64,000 nt of DNA from Anaspis maculata. Lineage: Eukaryota > Arthropoda > Insecta > Coleoptera > Scraptiidae. Under the pieces are notes generated by a model that was given only the letters and a program-made list of their open reading frames with translations, was not told the origin of the DNA and made no database searches. The stretch covers positions 68,507,416 to 68,571,415 of the forward strand of contig OX421966.1 of the NCBI GenBank assembly GCA_949128115.1, written 5' to 3'. A program made the position numbers and the translations under genes. Position 1 is the first letter of the stretch. The number at the start of each line of letters is the position of its first letter. Shown here piece after piece: positions 53,400-64,000 of this stretch.

Positions 53400-55580
53400 T
53401 GAATCGGGAAGGATTAGTGTCTCAGTTACAAAATACCACCTGGCATAAGGTTTATTCGCAAGATGAACATAGCAATGAATGAGTTTATTTCCGAACTGCG
53501 GGGAAAAATCAGTTCTTGTACACATCAGAAGAGACTTGACAGGAGTGATGTAGAGAGAAAGAAGTGGATAACGGCAGGTTTGGTAGGGTCTGTGAGGAAA
53601 AAAGATGAACTTTATAAAAAAAAAAGAGTAATCCAGGGAATGACGTTATTGCCAAAGAGTATAGGCTTTATAAATGCAGATTGACTTAGAGTATAAAAAG
53701 TGCTAAAACAATATACTATAAGAACCAATTCCAAAGAAACAAAAATTGTCCGAAAAACTTGTGGGAATCCATTCAAAATATCAATAATCAAGGCAACAAA
53801 CAAAGCTCGGGAGTAAAATACATTAAGGATGAAAATGGAGAGGTTAAAAATGATAGTGTCGACATTTCGAATGCTTTTAATAGTTATTTCAGCAAAATAG
53901 GCAGAGCTTTAGCTGGCAAGATTAAACACACGGCAAATCATCGTTTCAGTAGGGCACATTCATTGCATTCAATATACGTCACAGAGACAAATACCGAGGA
54001 AGTTATAAGAACTATTATGTCACTAATGTCAGGGAAGGCACCTGGCGTCGATGGATTAAAAACCGAACTTCTAAAATTCATTGCTTCATACATTCCACAA
54101 CCACTTTGCTTTCTCATCAAAAAGTCCATCCAAACAGGTGTATTCCCTGAAGCATTAAAGTATGCGATAGTAACTCCAATCTTTAAATCTGGGGATAAGA
54201 AGGAATGCTCAAATTATAGACCAATATCCATAATAAGCAGTCTCGGCAAGATATTTGAAACTATTCTGAGAACCAGATTTCTCTCTTATCTGGATAAGTT
54301 CCAGATCATTGCCAGAGAACAATTTGGCTTCAGGGCAGCTAGGTCGACGGAGGATGCAATGGCGGATCTTATTTCAAAAGTTTACAATTCACTAGATGCT
54401 GGGGTTCCGTCCATCTGCGTCTTCGTCGACTTGGCCAAGGCTTTTGACCAGGGTTGTCAAAAACCCATATATTCAGAATAAGTGGGTGGGTTTTTGGGTT
54501 TTTGTTGGGTTTTGGTGGGTTTTTGGGTTATTGATGGGTTTTTGTGTGGCGCCATCTATATTTTTGGTTGCAAAAATTGCCTATCTGTCAAATCAATGCA
54601 CAGTTGGAACCAATAAACGACAGGGCCTCTGTAAATCAGAAGCGAGTTTGTACGACAGCCACTTTCACGGCTCACCTGTATTTTTCGAAGATAGTGCTGA
54701 TAACTGTTACAAAAAAACTTTCCTGGATCACCCTCTTCAAAACTCTTCTTAGGCCTAGAACTCGTTCGAGACGACACAATATAGAGAGTAGGTACTAGAA
54801 ACTGGAAAAAACACATTTCATAAGCATTTTTGTGTGGGTTTTTGTTAGGGTTTTTGTGTGGGTTTTTGCGTGGGCTTTTGATAAAAATCCAATGTGAGTT
54901 TTTGTATCAAAAACCCGGTGGGTTTTTCAAGTGGGTTTTATTCCGTGCCATCCCTGCTTTTGACACAGTGAGCCACTTTAGGGGCTTGCCATTGAGACTT
55001 ATGGAAAGTTTTTTGAGTAATCGCAGACAGGTTGTGAGAGTTAACGGTGTATTGGGTGAGGAGAGAGTGGTAGAATGTGGTATACCTCAGGGGACCGTCC
55101 TTGGACCGCTTTTGTTCATTATTCATGTGAATGACCTCTTTAAAATCAAGTCGCTGGGTACTATCATCAGTTTTGCGGACGACATGGCTGTGCACCACAG
55201 GGCAGAAACATGGGCCAAGCTACAGAGTACCATCAAGACTGACTTTCCTAAAATCATTGCCTGGTGCAATAGTAAGCTTCTTACTGTAAATTAAAAAAAA
55301 AACGTATTTGTTCCTTTCACTTGTTATGCCGACACCCTATCAAATTATGACTCGATTACTATTGTTAGTCAACAGCGGAATATCGTACTAAGATCTTGTG
55401 ACAGGGTCAGATACTTAGGAATAGCAATCGATTGTCATATTAGGTGGGACCATCACATTGATTATGTCACTAGAAAAGTCAGATGTATGTTGGGAAGTTT
55501 CAAGTTTTATCGTGACATATTTAGTGAAAGCCAATTAAAAATTTTATACTACGCACGCAGTGTACACTATTTTATATAAA
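53400..55580 (+). pseudogene. LINE ORF2 reverse transcriptase, split by a hAT element
   Basis: A decayed linker (KMNIAMNEFISELRGK, 53460-53690) leads to VWESIQNINNQ-like sequence from 53759. RT motifs: GKAPGVDGLKTELLK, TPIFKSGDKKECSNYRPISI, IAREQFGFRAARSTEDAMAD and CVFVDLAKAFD up to 54448. After the insertion it resumes FDTVSHF, ECGIPQGTVLGPLLFIIHVN, ISFADDMAVH (catalytic FADD) and KLLTVN. A stop and frameshift follow, then VRYLGIAIDCHIRWDHHIDY (thumb) to about 55575. The motif order and the FADD box support an RT of the Jockey/CR1 group, the clade being an inference. Confidence 0.88.
54449..54956. mobile_element. hAT element, 508 bp, with 8-bp target duplication, in LINE RT
   Basis: The ends are CAGGGTTGTCAAAAACCC and the inverse of CAGGGATGGCA. 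The perfect 8-bp direct repeat CTTTTGAC lies at 54441-54448 and 54957-54964. Both subterminal zones are full of GGGTTTTTG or GGGTTTTTGTGTGGG words (54482-54545 and 54833-54940), typical of hAT subterminal repeats. Removing it with one copy of the duplication rejoins the RT at AKAFD. No transposase is encoded. Confidence 0.95.
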
Positions 55581-56030
55581 ATCGTGCCGAAAACGCAGGT
55601 AGAGTAGAACGAGGAAAACCTATGAAATATATAAATCAATATCAATACACCGTTTAAAACAAACGAATTGAAAATCTTGTTGATGAAGTCATCATGACAT
55701 CGTCAAAAAATTTGACGGGTATATTTTCGTCAGCCCCATATCCTCTGTCCAGTTTTTTCCACTTCTAATTTGTGTAGAATTATCTCGAGAATTATGGAAA
55801 GGGACGGTAGTGATGATAGTAAGGCCTACCATTAGAAGTTGCATTAGCTGCAAAGGAAGCAACCCTCGACTTGCTTCCAGATAGAATCATAGATACCTAC
55901 CTGCAGTTTATATATTTGCAGTGTAAACAGTTTATAGCACTAGTACTGTTTATAACACTAGTGCTATAAAGTTGCACTTTCAAAATGATTTTGGTCGCTA
56001 TAATAACTTATTTTCGACACGATTTTCTAT
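55581..56030. other. Unassigned noncoding stretch
   Basis: AT-rich sequence after the LINE. A local repeat, GTTTATA.CACTAGT, occurs near 55929 and 55948. No ORF. Confidence 0.4.
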
Positions 56031-56592
56031 AATAGCTATTTACGATATGAGTGTTAAAAGTGACAGGTATTATTTTGTGAGCGGGGACGCTTGCGAAACG
56101 AGCATTAGCGAGTAGAGCAACCCCGCGAATAAAATAAGACACTTTTAACGCGTGTATCGTACAGGATTTTATCTACAATGGTCTTTGAAATGTTTGATAA
56201 ATGTCAGAATTTATTGAAAATATGACAGGAATGCGCAGAATCATCATTTTTCCACGTCGCCCATGACAACGTGCTAAAAGTGACGGGTATTATTTAACGC
56301 TTGTAGATAATAGCTATTTACGATACGAGTGTTAAAAGTGACAGGTATTATTTTGTGAGCGGGGACGCTTGCGAAACGAGCATTAGCGAGTAGAGCAACC
56401 CCGCGAACAAAATAAGACACTTTTAACGCGTGTATCGTACAGGATTTTATCTACAATGGTCTTTGAAATGTTTGGTAAATGTCAGAATTTATTGAAAATA
56501 TGACAGGAATGCGCAGAATCATCATTTTTTCACGTCGCCCATGACGACGTGCTAAAAGTGACGGGTATTATTTAACGCTTGTAGATAAAATA
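56031..56592 (+). repeat. Tandem duplication, 278-bp unit, two copies
   Basis: GTGTTAAAAGTGACAGGTAT starts at 56051 and again at 56329, giving a 278-bp period. The two copies differ by only a few bases (for example ATATGAG and ATACGAG; TGATAAATG and TGGTAAATG). Each contains ACTTTTAACGCGTGTATCGT and a GCGGGGACGCTTGCGAAACG segment and ends with GTGACGGGTATTATTTAACG. A diverged, shorter, inverted relative lies at 6921-7139. Confidence 0.92.
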
Positions 56593-58694
56593 TTTTATTT
56601 TGAACAGACGGGTATAGCGCCACCGTCCTTTTAAAAGAACACCTATTTGAGAAAAAACTACGACTTTTTGAGAAAAAACTGCTCACTAATTTCGATTAAA
56701 AACACTAGAATGAGCCTACATTTGAAATGGTTTGAGAATCGGGAGAAAAAAGTTTCGGCTTTATCTGGGTTAAACTCTTTTATTAGTATCCCATTAGCAT
56801 TTTTGATGTATTCTCACATTCACATTCACATTCACAGTTTACATTCAAAATAAAAGTAAACCTCAAACTGGAATCAATCTGACAGGAGGTGGACAAGCCG
56901 AAATCGGTGAAAAATTAAATTGTTTTCCATCATCGCTGTGATATCCTCTTGGTACCCCGAATCCGTGCATCTCATTGGCTGAAACACAGTCTAGTTACCT
57001 ATGCGTTATAGTCTGTATAACAACGTATTGGACACTCTAATTTCATTTCAAAAACGTAAGTTTGAGACATGAAAATTTTGTGCTGCTTTGCAGATTTGCG
57101 TATATGCTGGATAAGTTCGAGATATATCGGGTATTTGAGACGTGATTCAAGTTTCTAATGCAATTATCTTCGAGCTGCATCGCACTTCTCTCAAATTCCA
57201 AAACAAAAACAAACCTAAAAATGCGCTGCTCATTATCGATAAAGTTCCGTCGTAAAATCGTCAATAAATGCGCCATTAAACAATGGAGAAACGCTGTTGC
57301 AACAATAATGGTCTCTAACCGACTGCAGTAATTGATCTGTACCTATATTAAATCGCAATATCTGACGACGACTTTTGCTCCTTGCCACACTTGCATCCTG
57401 CATCTAGTGCTCCTTATCTCAGTCCATAGGCAAAGCAACATAAAAGGTGGAACGAACACACAAGTACATGGCCTATTAAAATACGAAAACGAATTAGGTA
57501 TTATTCCTGAGTTGCTCTGGTGCCACAAACATCGATAAAAAATGATCGCGGCCGTTAAACGCTCTTAAAAATGTATCTGATCCGTGATCTCGGCACAAAC
57601 AACCGTGATTGGACATGCAGGAACCTATTATTGCGTAGTGCTCATTCTAGTTTGGAATCGATCATAAAAACCGCTGCTCGCCAAAAATATTTGTTCAGAA
57701 ACAGCTGTGTAATTCAAGCGTGTACGGTTCAATTTTTTCAATTATTCGAAAAATCAGTGTGTTCTGCATCGCGAAACCCGAACCGTGGTCTAAATGCTGA
57801 CGGTTCAGGGAATCCGTTGCGGGTATTCTGCTTGGCTGATGATAAGATTCTTCAATCGCGAACACACATCTCGAGCACGTGCTCGTTATTATGCAATTCG
57901 ATAAAGCAATATTGCGGTGCTAACGATCTTCGAGGCGCGTTCTATATTTAACTTGCAATTTGCCAGGCTCGGAATTGGAGTTTCGCTGCTGAGCAATGTG
58001 TGACTGATACATTTCGAAGAGCGAAAACGAGAGCTGATGGCACTAACCTGTGCACAAAAATCACCAAAGCTTGTGGCAGACCACAAGTCTGCATTGTGGA
58101 CGATCTGATCGTTGAAGAGCGTTTTAGGGCGAAATCGGAGGCAGGATAGCCGACTGGCAATGCTCGATCAATTTATTCAACAATAACGGAACTTCTGATA
58201 GATTTGCAGTAAGATTTAAAATACCATGGGTAGGCATGTAGGCTTCACCACTGTTAAGTCACGTCTAGCACCACCCACTGAGGGGTCCCAGACTACTGTA
58301 GAGGGAGACTTATATTTTATAGGCGGGTGTAGAAGCTTGTGAGAATAAAGAGAGTCTTTTACTTCAAAGGGAGCGGTTGTTTGTGGGAGAAATATTTTGT
58401 TGCGAGTAACTAAAGAATTAGTGAGACATCCTTATTTCATTTATTAACGCTGATAATCCTCAGCGAAAGGCAAGATTACAAAGAATTGTGAGGGGAATTG
58501 TATAGGTATGATGTTGTTTCGCTGTTTCCAAGGCCAGGAGCACGAAAAAAAAAGAAAAGTTTCGCTGTTTTAGGCAGCTGCCAATTTTTTCCTCAAAATA
58601 AATTCATTCTTACCACTTTTTCTCAATATGATTGTGATCTTCTGATATACCTTCATTTAAATTTGATTCAGCAGCTCGACCAATCTGGGCTTTG
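56593..58694. other. Unassigned region
   Basis: Open frames up to 126 residues (57571-57951) have no motif I recognise. The part around 58200-58450 has a TATATTTTATAGG box, an AATAAA (58348) and a T-rich end, which could be an LTR of the copia relic that follows on the minus strand, but I cannot delimit LTR ends. A CATTCACATTCACATTCACA tract lies at 56816. Confidence 0.35.
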
Positions 58695-58852
58695 GCAGGT
58701 TTTGCGTGAAAACATCTGACAACTGTACTGGGCAGATGATTTCGTCAACTCTAGAATCGCCAATTTTTCGGCTGCAGAAGCATCAGCAGTTGCCACATAC
58801 TCTGCTTTAATAGTAGTAGATTTGGACACCAATTTCTGTTTCAGACTTACTT
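58695..58852 (-). pseudogene. Ty1/copia RNase H fragment
   Basis: Minus-strand translation gives SLKQKLVSKSTTIKAEYVAT followed by ADASAAEKLAILELT. KQ..VS.STTEAEYVA is the hallmark of the copia RNase H domain; here the usual STTEAEY reads STTIKAEY, with one extra residue. It is only about 50 codons long and is cut at 58852 by an inverted repeat shared with 62.0-62.2 kb. Confidence 0.7.
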
Positions 58853-58854
58853 AA

Positions 58855-59035
58855 GAGGCATAGGCATAGACAAGGACAAAAGTAGAAGGAGGAAGAACCA
58901 CTGCGCATCCATTCCAGCCGATATCGCATGGGCTCCGCCATTTTTAGGTCATAACGGCTTTCCCAAGGCGGCAATTCAAATGGGGGGAGTACGCGCGAGT
59001 CAAAACCATAGACAGACGTCAAAACAGATGACAGT
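58855..59035. repeat. Outer inverted repeat, left arm (partner 62025-62182)
   Basis: GGCATAGACAAGGACAAAAG, followed by TAGAAG, pairs with the inverse of the sequence near 62165. ATAACGG and GGCGGCAATT pair further in, and TGACAG at the inner end. Similarity is moderate. It encloses the 59.2-61.1 kb foldback, so one foldback probably inserted into another. Confidence 0.7.
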
Positions 59036-59235
59036 CATTAGACAATTTGTAGGCTATACTTTTTGTAAATGAAACAAATAACTCAAGAATTTCTGCTCAC
59101 GGCCTTGACTAATCCTCATACTCATAGTCAATACTTCGCTCGATCTCCGACTTCGCATGTCTCAAGTCCTTGGGACAATTATTATGACAATTGTTGCCAT
59201 AGTCGGATTGTGCTTAAATCGGAGACCGACTGCGA

Positions 59236-61095
59236 GTATGGGCCATAGACGTATTAGTCCGGTGGTTAAGCGCCAAAAAAAGCTCGAACTATGCATTTTG
59301 AGCTTAAGCAATGCGCTTTTGGGGTTCGATTGGGGATACCCAAACCTTAATTTCAAGAGTTGGAGACATCGGTGCACTCGATGCAGAGGGGGTCTGGGGG
59401 GCCCTTGAAAGTTGAAGGTGCGAGGCTTCCCACCAAATCATCATATAACCACGTAATTTCTACTGGGAGGCCATCAAACGACTCTAACCTGTACATTGAC
59501 AACATTTGTTACCATGTCCAAATAGTTCTTCACACTGAAAAAAATTAATTCTTATGACAGATCGGAAAAAAACAGTTTTTCTCAATTCTTCATTCCCACA
59601 ACGAATAAACTGCCAAGTTTGGTGTCATTTTAAAGTAAACGGCATCCTCTGATTTCATTCACCGAGTCAAAATGTTTGTGAGACCACCGTGCAAAGAATG
59701 GCACGCCAAGAAGAGAGCATTTTTGAGCACCTCATTTAACAGTAGTTTCTTGGCTGATACCAATCGATATGATTGATAATTTTGTCATGGATCAATAACT
59801 TGAACTCTTTTGTAACGGTAATGCATGTGAATGAAACTCGACACGAGCGTGGAGGCTTGGAAAAAAATAATTTTCTCCAGCGGTCGATTTTATTTCACGC
59901 CTACTGAGCGTTAGTTTGTTGGGCTCAGGCAGGCAGCATTTGGATAGGTTTGGAGACAAAACTTTCATATCTGTCTATGAAACTGAGTAGCATAATTCTG
60001 GAAACTGATCTGAGAATCATTAAAGATTATTTTGACGGTCACTAGGTACCCCCATGGGGATTAACTGCACAGAGATCATGGCTGACGACGGAGGGAACTC
60101 AACTTTTAAAGTGTTATTTTCTTTTTTCCTCTACCAACCGTCAAGGTTGTTATCATTTTGTACGTGTAAGTTTTCTTATGTTTGGAGAAGAAATAATTTT
60201 ATAAAAACAACCGTGAAAATGACTGTCAGAGTGGCAGAGAATAAGATCTTGGTCGTTGAATTCCCTCCGCCGTTAGCCATCACTTCTGCAGTTAACTCCC
60301 ATGTGGGTACTGACCGGCCAAACAATCATTGATGATTCATAAATCAATTTCCAGAATTAAACTGCTCAAACTTTCAGATAGATATGGAAATTTTGCTCCC
60401 AAAGCTATCCAAACGCTCCCTACCTGAGCCCTGCAAACTGACGCTCAGTAGGCGTGAAAAAAAATTCGAGCGCTGGAGAAAAAAAATTTCCCAGGCCTTC
60501 ACGCTCGTGTCGAGTTTCATGCACATGCATTACCGTTACCAAAGAGTTCAAGTTATTGATCCATGACCAAATTATCAATCATATCGATTGGTAACAGCCA
60601 AGAAACTACTGGTCAATGAGGTGCTTGAAAATGCTCACTTCTTGGCGTGCCATTCTTTGCACGGTGGTCTCACAAACATTTTGACTCGGTGGATGGAATC
60701 AGAGGATGCCGTTTACTCAAAAATGACACCACACTTGGCAGTTTATTCGTTGTGGGGATAAAGAATTGAGAAAAACTGTTTTTTCCGATCTGTCATAAGA
60801 ATTAATTTTTTTCAGTGTGAAGAACTATTTGGACATGGTAACAAATGTTGTCAATGTATAGGTTAGAGTCGTTTGATGACCTCCCAGTAGGAATTACGTG
60901 GTGGTATGGTGATTTGGTGGGAAGCCTCGCACCTTCAACTTTCAAGGGCTCCCCAGACCCCCTCCGCATCGAGTGCACCGATGTCTCCAACTCTTGAAAT
61001 TAAAGTTGAGGGACCCCCAATCAAACCCCAAAAGCGCAGTGCTTAAGCTCAAAATGCATAGTTTGAACGCTTAACCACCGGACTATATGGGCATA
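59236..61095. mobile_element. Foldback, 1.86 kb, with a SINE in each arm
   Basis: ATTAGTCCGGTGGTTAAGCG near 59253 pairs with its inverse near 61070, and pairing continues inward with small gaps to about 60050 and 60290. Further pairs include GGTGCGAGGCTTCCCACCAA (59418) with its inverse (60910) and ACCAATCGATATGATTGAT (59759) with its inverse (60573). The outermost 170 bp of each arm is tRNA-like. The 62- and 92-residue frames inside are arm sequence. No transposase. A target duplication could not be fixed. Confidence 0.82.
59245..59420 (+). repeat. tRNA-related SINE head (inverted partner at 60945-61090)
   Basis: TTAGTCCGGTGGTTAAGCG (59254) fits an RNA polymerase III A-box and GGGGTTCGATTGG (59321) fits a B-box, about 70 bp apart. 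The inverse copy at 60945-61090 retains the A-box exactly and a weaker B-box (GGGGTTTGATTGG). The spacing is somewhat long for a tRNA head. SINE identity is inferred from the paired boxes. Confidence 0.6.
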
Positions 61096-61099
61096 AGGC

Positions 61100-62020
61100 C
61101 CACGATATGTGCTCAATTTGAGCTACAGAATAAAATTTCAAGAAAAATATTCAATGTTTTACTTGTGATGAAATAATACAAGTTTGGAAAGTGTTCGTTG
61201 AACATCACACTGAATCAGCTCTTCGCTTTACATTTTGGCTCGATTGTGCACCTAATCTTATTTTCAAATAGCATCTTACAGCACTTTTCATCAAGATAAA
61301 ATTGTGTGTTCCAAAATATCATTGTCCGAAACGAGGTTCTGAATCGGGTCCTGGGAGTCTGGAGAAATTTTGTTCACATTACTTCGAAATGCCTCGAACA
61401 AATCAGCAGCACTGAGCCTTTCTCATAAGACGTTTCCAAGTTGTTCCTTCATCATTCCAATTTCCTCGAGCCAAAATCGAAACCCATCACCCCATGGAAA
61501 ACTCAAAACGAAACTTAGTTACCGGAGTGAAATTTGATTATTTAAATTCAGTGTTACGTATAAAAGGATATCTTCTTATCTCTGGGTTCATCAATCGCTT
61601 GATATTCTTGCAAATTTCGATAGGTATAACAAGACATCCTGTATTGATGCATTTGCTAAGTTCGATCAAACTTATTACACAGGGAAACGAACACTTCACA
61701 CAGAGGCCTCGATATCTGTTTCACAGCTTCTATGTGGAGATTGAACTGCGGACCCCATTCTCCATACTTCCATAGCGGCTTTCTTGCTTCACATTCTTAA
61801 CAAAAAGCCATCAAGTACAATGCACTCGACAATGCAATAATAATGCAATGCATCCCAGGAATATAAATAATATCCGGTCGTAAACTAGAATTCGTGGAAA
61901 CGAACATTGAATAACACTCAACATTCAATTCTATTGTTATGTTTTACACAAAACCAAATATCGGCGCCGAGGAAAGCTCGATCACAACAAATCAATCTAA
62001 CTTGAAACTTCGTAGCTGTC
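61100..62020. other. Unassigned noncoding stretch
   Basis: AT-rich sequence between the inner and outer inverted repeats. A 93-residue frame at 61494-61775 starts with ATG but has no recognised domain. Confidence 0.4.
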
Positions 62021-62024
62021 ATCA

Positions 62025-62182
62025 AGTACACTGTCAGTACTCTCACCCACCTGTCATAATTAAAATTGCCGCCAGGAAAAACCGTTATGTAATCAAAATG
62101 GCCGGCCTACAAATTACACAGCCGCGCAGGTATCTTGCCTCTTCTACTTTTGTCCTTGTCTATGGGCATAGGTCATACCTAG
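62025..62182. repeat. Outer inverted repeat, right arm (partner 58855-59035)
   Basis: The sequence ending CTTTTGTCCTTGTCTATGGG near 62170 is the inverse of the 58865 region. ATTGCCGCC and CCGTTAT also pair. See the left arm. Confidence 0.7.
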
Positions 62183-62423
62183 GTAGGTAGGGCTACATAC
62201 CTATGATTGCTATTTTATGAAGAATAACAGATTTTTTTTACGTGTTTGTTGTGTTAATACATGAGATGTAATAACTTTTATATAAGTTGTATATGGATAT
62301 TACAGTTTACGTATTTAAGTTGACACTTGTCAAAATAACCTCAAAAATTACAAAAATTCCACAATTTTCAATAGAACAAACACGTAAAATGTTGTACAAC
62401 ACTCGTGGCTAGTTACACAAGGG

Positions 62424-63566
62424 GTGGTATGAATAAAAGAAGTATTTACTTTTACTTCAAGTAAATACTTCACTCAGTAGTAAGTGCTTCGAATCCCGTA
62501 GCATTTACTTCACCTTTTACTTGAAGAAAAACTAAAGTAAGAAGTAGAAGCTTTTACTTCATACTCCACTCTATGTACTCGAGTAAATAGAAGGTAATAC
62601 TACAGCTTATGCTAATTTTGTGTAGTATTTACTTCGAAGTGAAGTTAATACTATAGTATTGCTTGAGTTGATCAAGAAGCAACTTCGCATTTGAAATTCA
62701 ATCCAAAAGTGGTCAAATGGCCATGTTTCTTAGTCTCGGAATAAACTGTAGAGAAGTTTGGAAAACAGGGGCGTTATGGAGGAGCGCAATATAGAAAGTA
62801 TCGGTCAGTTCTCTTTCATTTTCAACTTTTCAGCGCTAAGGAAGTAAATTGATGTTACTTGTCCAAAGCCAAGAGGAGGAATTGTGAAAAAGATGTATAC
62901 TTAGATAAAACAAAGACAACGTGCAGTGGATGCAGAATATGTCCATATTTTTGGGGACTCACGTCGAAAGAGGAGGGGCAGCTCCCAGGCAACAAAACCA
63001 AAATGGAGATTTTCCTCAGACGCTTAGGCAATCCCGGTTTTCAAGTTGGCTTGGGGCAGACTTGCAGACTTGGTAGTCCAAAAAAAGTGTTTAAAAAATT
63101 ATCAAAGAGGTCGCCAATAAAATTGTTTGAAACCCACCCTTTTTGCATCGAAATTCTTATTTTTGATGTTTCCACTATACATTTGTGCAATTTCAGTGGC
63201 TGCATTATCTTTTTTGCTTTTATTGCTGAGGCCTTCCCCTTGTCCCGCAAGATTTTGCGGTCCTGCAAGAGCATCACAAAGGCCATCTGCAGATCCTTAT
63301 CTTCCTCGCTTTTTCCTACACCGTTTTCGCTGGCACTTTCTTTGTCTGTACTCAAACTCATACTGGCCACAAAATGGATTCAAAGCCAGGATCACGTTCA
63401 GAACGAAAGACTTCTCAGGTGACGTTAACGTTGAAGTTTGTCACTGTAGTAACAACTTCTAGGCAAAGTATTTACTTCATGTATAGGATTATGCTTCACA
63501 AAATACTACGAAGTAAAAGCTTCTACCCAAAGTAAAAGTAAATACTTCTTTTAATCATACCACCCA
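62424..63566. mobile_element. hAT-like (Tol2-style) element with ACTTTTACTT subterminal repeats
   Basis: GGGTGGTATGAATAAAAGAA near 62424, followed by GTATTTACTTTTACTT, is the inverse of the sequence ending ATCATACCACCC near 63566. Both ends are packed with AAGTAAA or TTTACTT words in either orientation, as at the ends of Tol2-like hAT elements. The middle has a plus frame with RRNCEKDVYLDKTKTTCSGC, giving C-x2-C spacing, and a 109-residue minus frame (63370-63041). Neither is recognisably a transposase. No 8-bp target duplication was found. Confidence 0.6.
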
Positions 63567-64000
63567 ATATGCTTTCCGACACTCAGCCTCTACAGAACTC
63601 GGGCTGCGCCCTCGTTCTGCAAATTTTGGCTTCGTGTCTGAAAACCGCTTATGTAACAGCCAACTCGTATTGTAAACTACTATTACTATTTACTCTTGAC
63701 ACTTTCTTACATTTGCTTTTGTCAATTGCATGTGTGATAGATAATACATAATTAATACATAATTATATCCTATGCTTTGATACAATGATGTTCCAACATT
63801 CTAATTATCATTTATTCCTAACTTTTCACACTGATTTGCGCCTGAAACTAAGGCACCACCAATTCTAGGACGGGTGACCGCCCACATATCTTCAAAATCA
63901 TTCTTATCATCTTCTACACCCCCCAAAAGCATTCAAAAAGGAAGAATTTCGAGGAATATCGAGCTAGAATTGCGTTTTTGTGTGCTCGCCACTCTTCTCT
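63567..64000. other. Unassigned noncoding stretch
   Basis: AT-rich sequence to the window end. A 60-residue frame at 63569-63751 has no motif. Nothing else recognised. Confidence 0.4.

Larger units (their letters stand above)
51590..55580 (+). mobile_element. LINE (non-LTR retrotransposon), decayed, interrupted
   Basis: ORF1, endonuclease, RT and thumb follow in order on the plus strand, starting immediately after the piggyBac relic and ending abruptly near 55580 without a recognisable tail. A 508-bp hAT element (54449-54956) splits the RT. Several stops and frameshifts occur. Its RT differs clearly from the LINE at 27.4 kb, so two LINE families are present. Confidence 0.88.

Noticed and set aside
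54480..54950. Telomere-like GGGTTTTTG repeats
   Set aside because: They are confined between hAT ends with a perfect 8-bp duplication, so they are subterminal repeats of that element.
58321..58460. Possible copia LTR boundaries around the TATATTTTATAGG and AATAAA signals
   Set aside because: No TG...CA ends, no second LTR and no primer-binding site could be located, so only the RNase H fragment is annotated.

Overview
This window looks like transposon-dominated, AT-rich (roughly 35-38% GC by eye) insect intergenic DNA. Reasons: typical insect retrotransposon and DNA-transposon families, short GT-AG introns of about 55-62 bp, and a recurrent TAGGTACCTA-type word (for example near 22757, 24460, 25127, 36190, 37173, 49353, 62180) that I associate with hemipteran and lepidopteran genomes. 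I cannot name the species. I see no rRNA, tRNA or CRISPR, and no convincing intact host gene. Almost everything recognisable is a mobile element or a broken piece of one, commonly one inside another.

Layout. 0-9 kb: hAT-like and TTAA-flanked MITEs, foldback (inverted-repeat) elements, and a GC-rich island at 8.3-8.7 kb. 9.2-11.8 kb: two decayed Ty3/gypsy polyproteins. 11.8-15.8 kb: a minus-strand DIRS-like retrotransposon, split by a 1.4 kb inverted-repeat element that itself carries a hAT MITE with a perfect 8-bp target duplication. 15.9-19.2 kb: a plus-strand DIRS fragment broken by a 2.9 kb TA-flanked foldback. 19.35-20.4 kb: gypsy RNase H/integrase. 22-26.6 kb: minisatellites, a 184-bp TA-flanked MITE, a 1 kb near-palindrome and a GACA-repeat family. 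27.0-34.7 kb: three TA-flanked foldbacks in a row; the first lies inside a SINE and holds a LINE in one arm. 34.8-38.2 kb: an element with CACTG ends holding a candidate spliced gene of unknown function. 38.5-41.9 kb: a decayed, intron-containing Crypton-type tyrosine recombinase whose third intron consists largely of a PIF/Harbinger fragment. 42.8-44.5 kb: another foldback, then a SINE fragment. 45.2-48.1 kb: a degenerate minisatellite split by a TA-flanked foldback. 50.9-55.6 kb: a piggyBac relic followed by a LINE (ORF1, endonuclease, RT) whose RT is split by a 508-bp hAT element with a perfect 8-bp target duplication. 56-64 kb: a 278-bp tandem duplication, a copia trace, a 1.9 kb foldback with a tRNA-like SINE in both arms, and a Tol2-like hAT element.

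The most distinctive property is the density of long foldback elements (about a dozen, 0.5-2.9 kb). At least five (16241-19155, 27177-30793, 30986-32484, 32613-34738, 46899-47919) have TA at both ends, as Tc1/mariner-type insertions do. Several share internal sequence modules although their ends differ, which suggests a modular family of non-autonomous elements. The second notable locus is the Crypton, where removing four GT-AG-bounded segments recovers the expected domain order.

Caveat: everything was read by eye. Coordinates of element ends are exact where a target duplication or terminal repeat is stated, otherwise approximate. Family assignments rest on protein motifs, not on searches.
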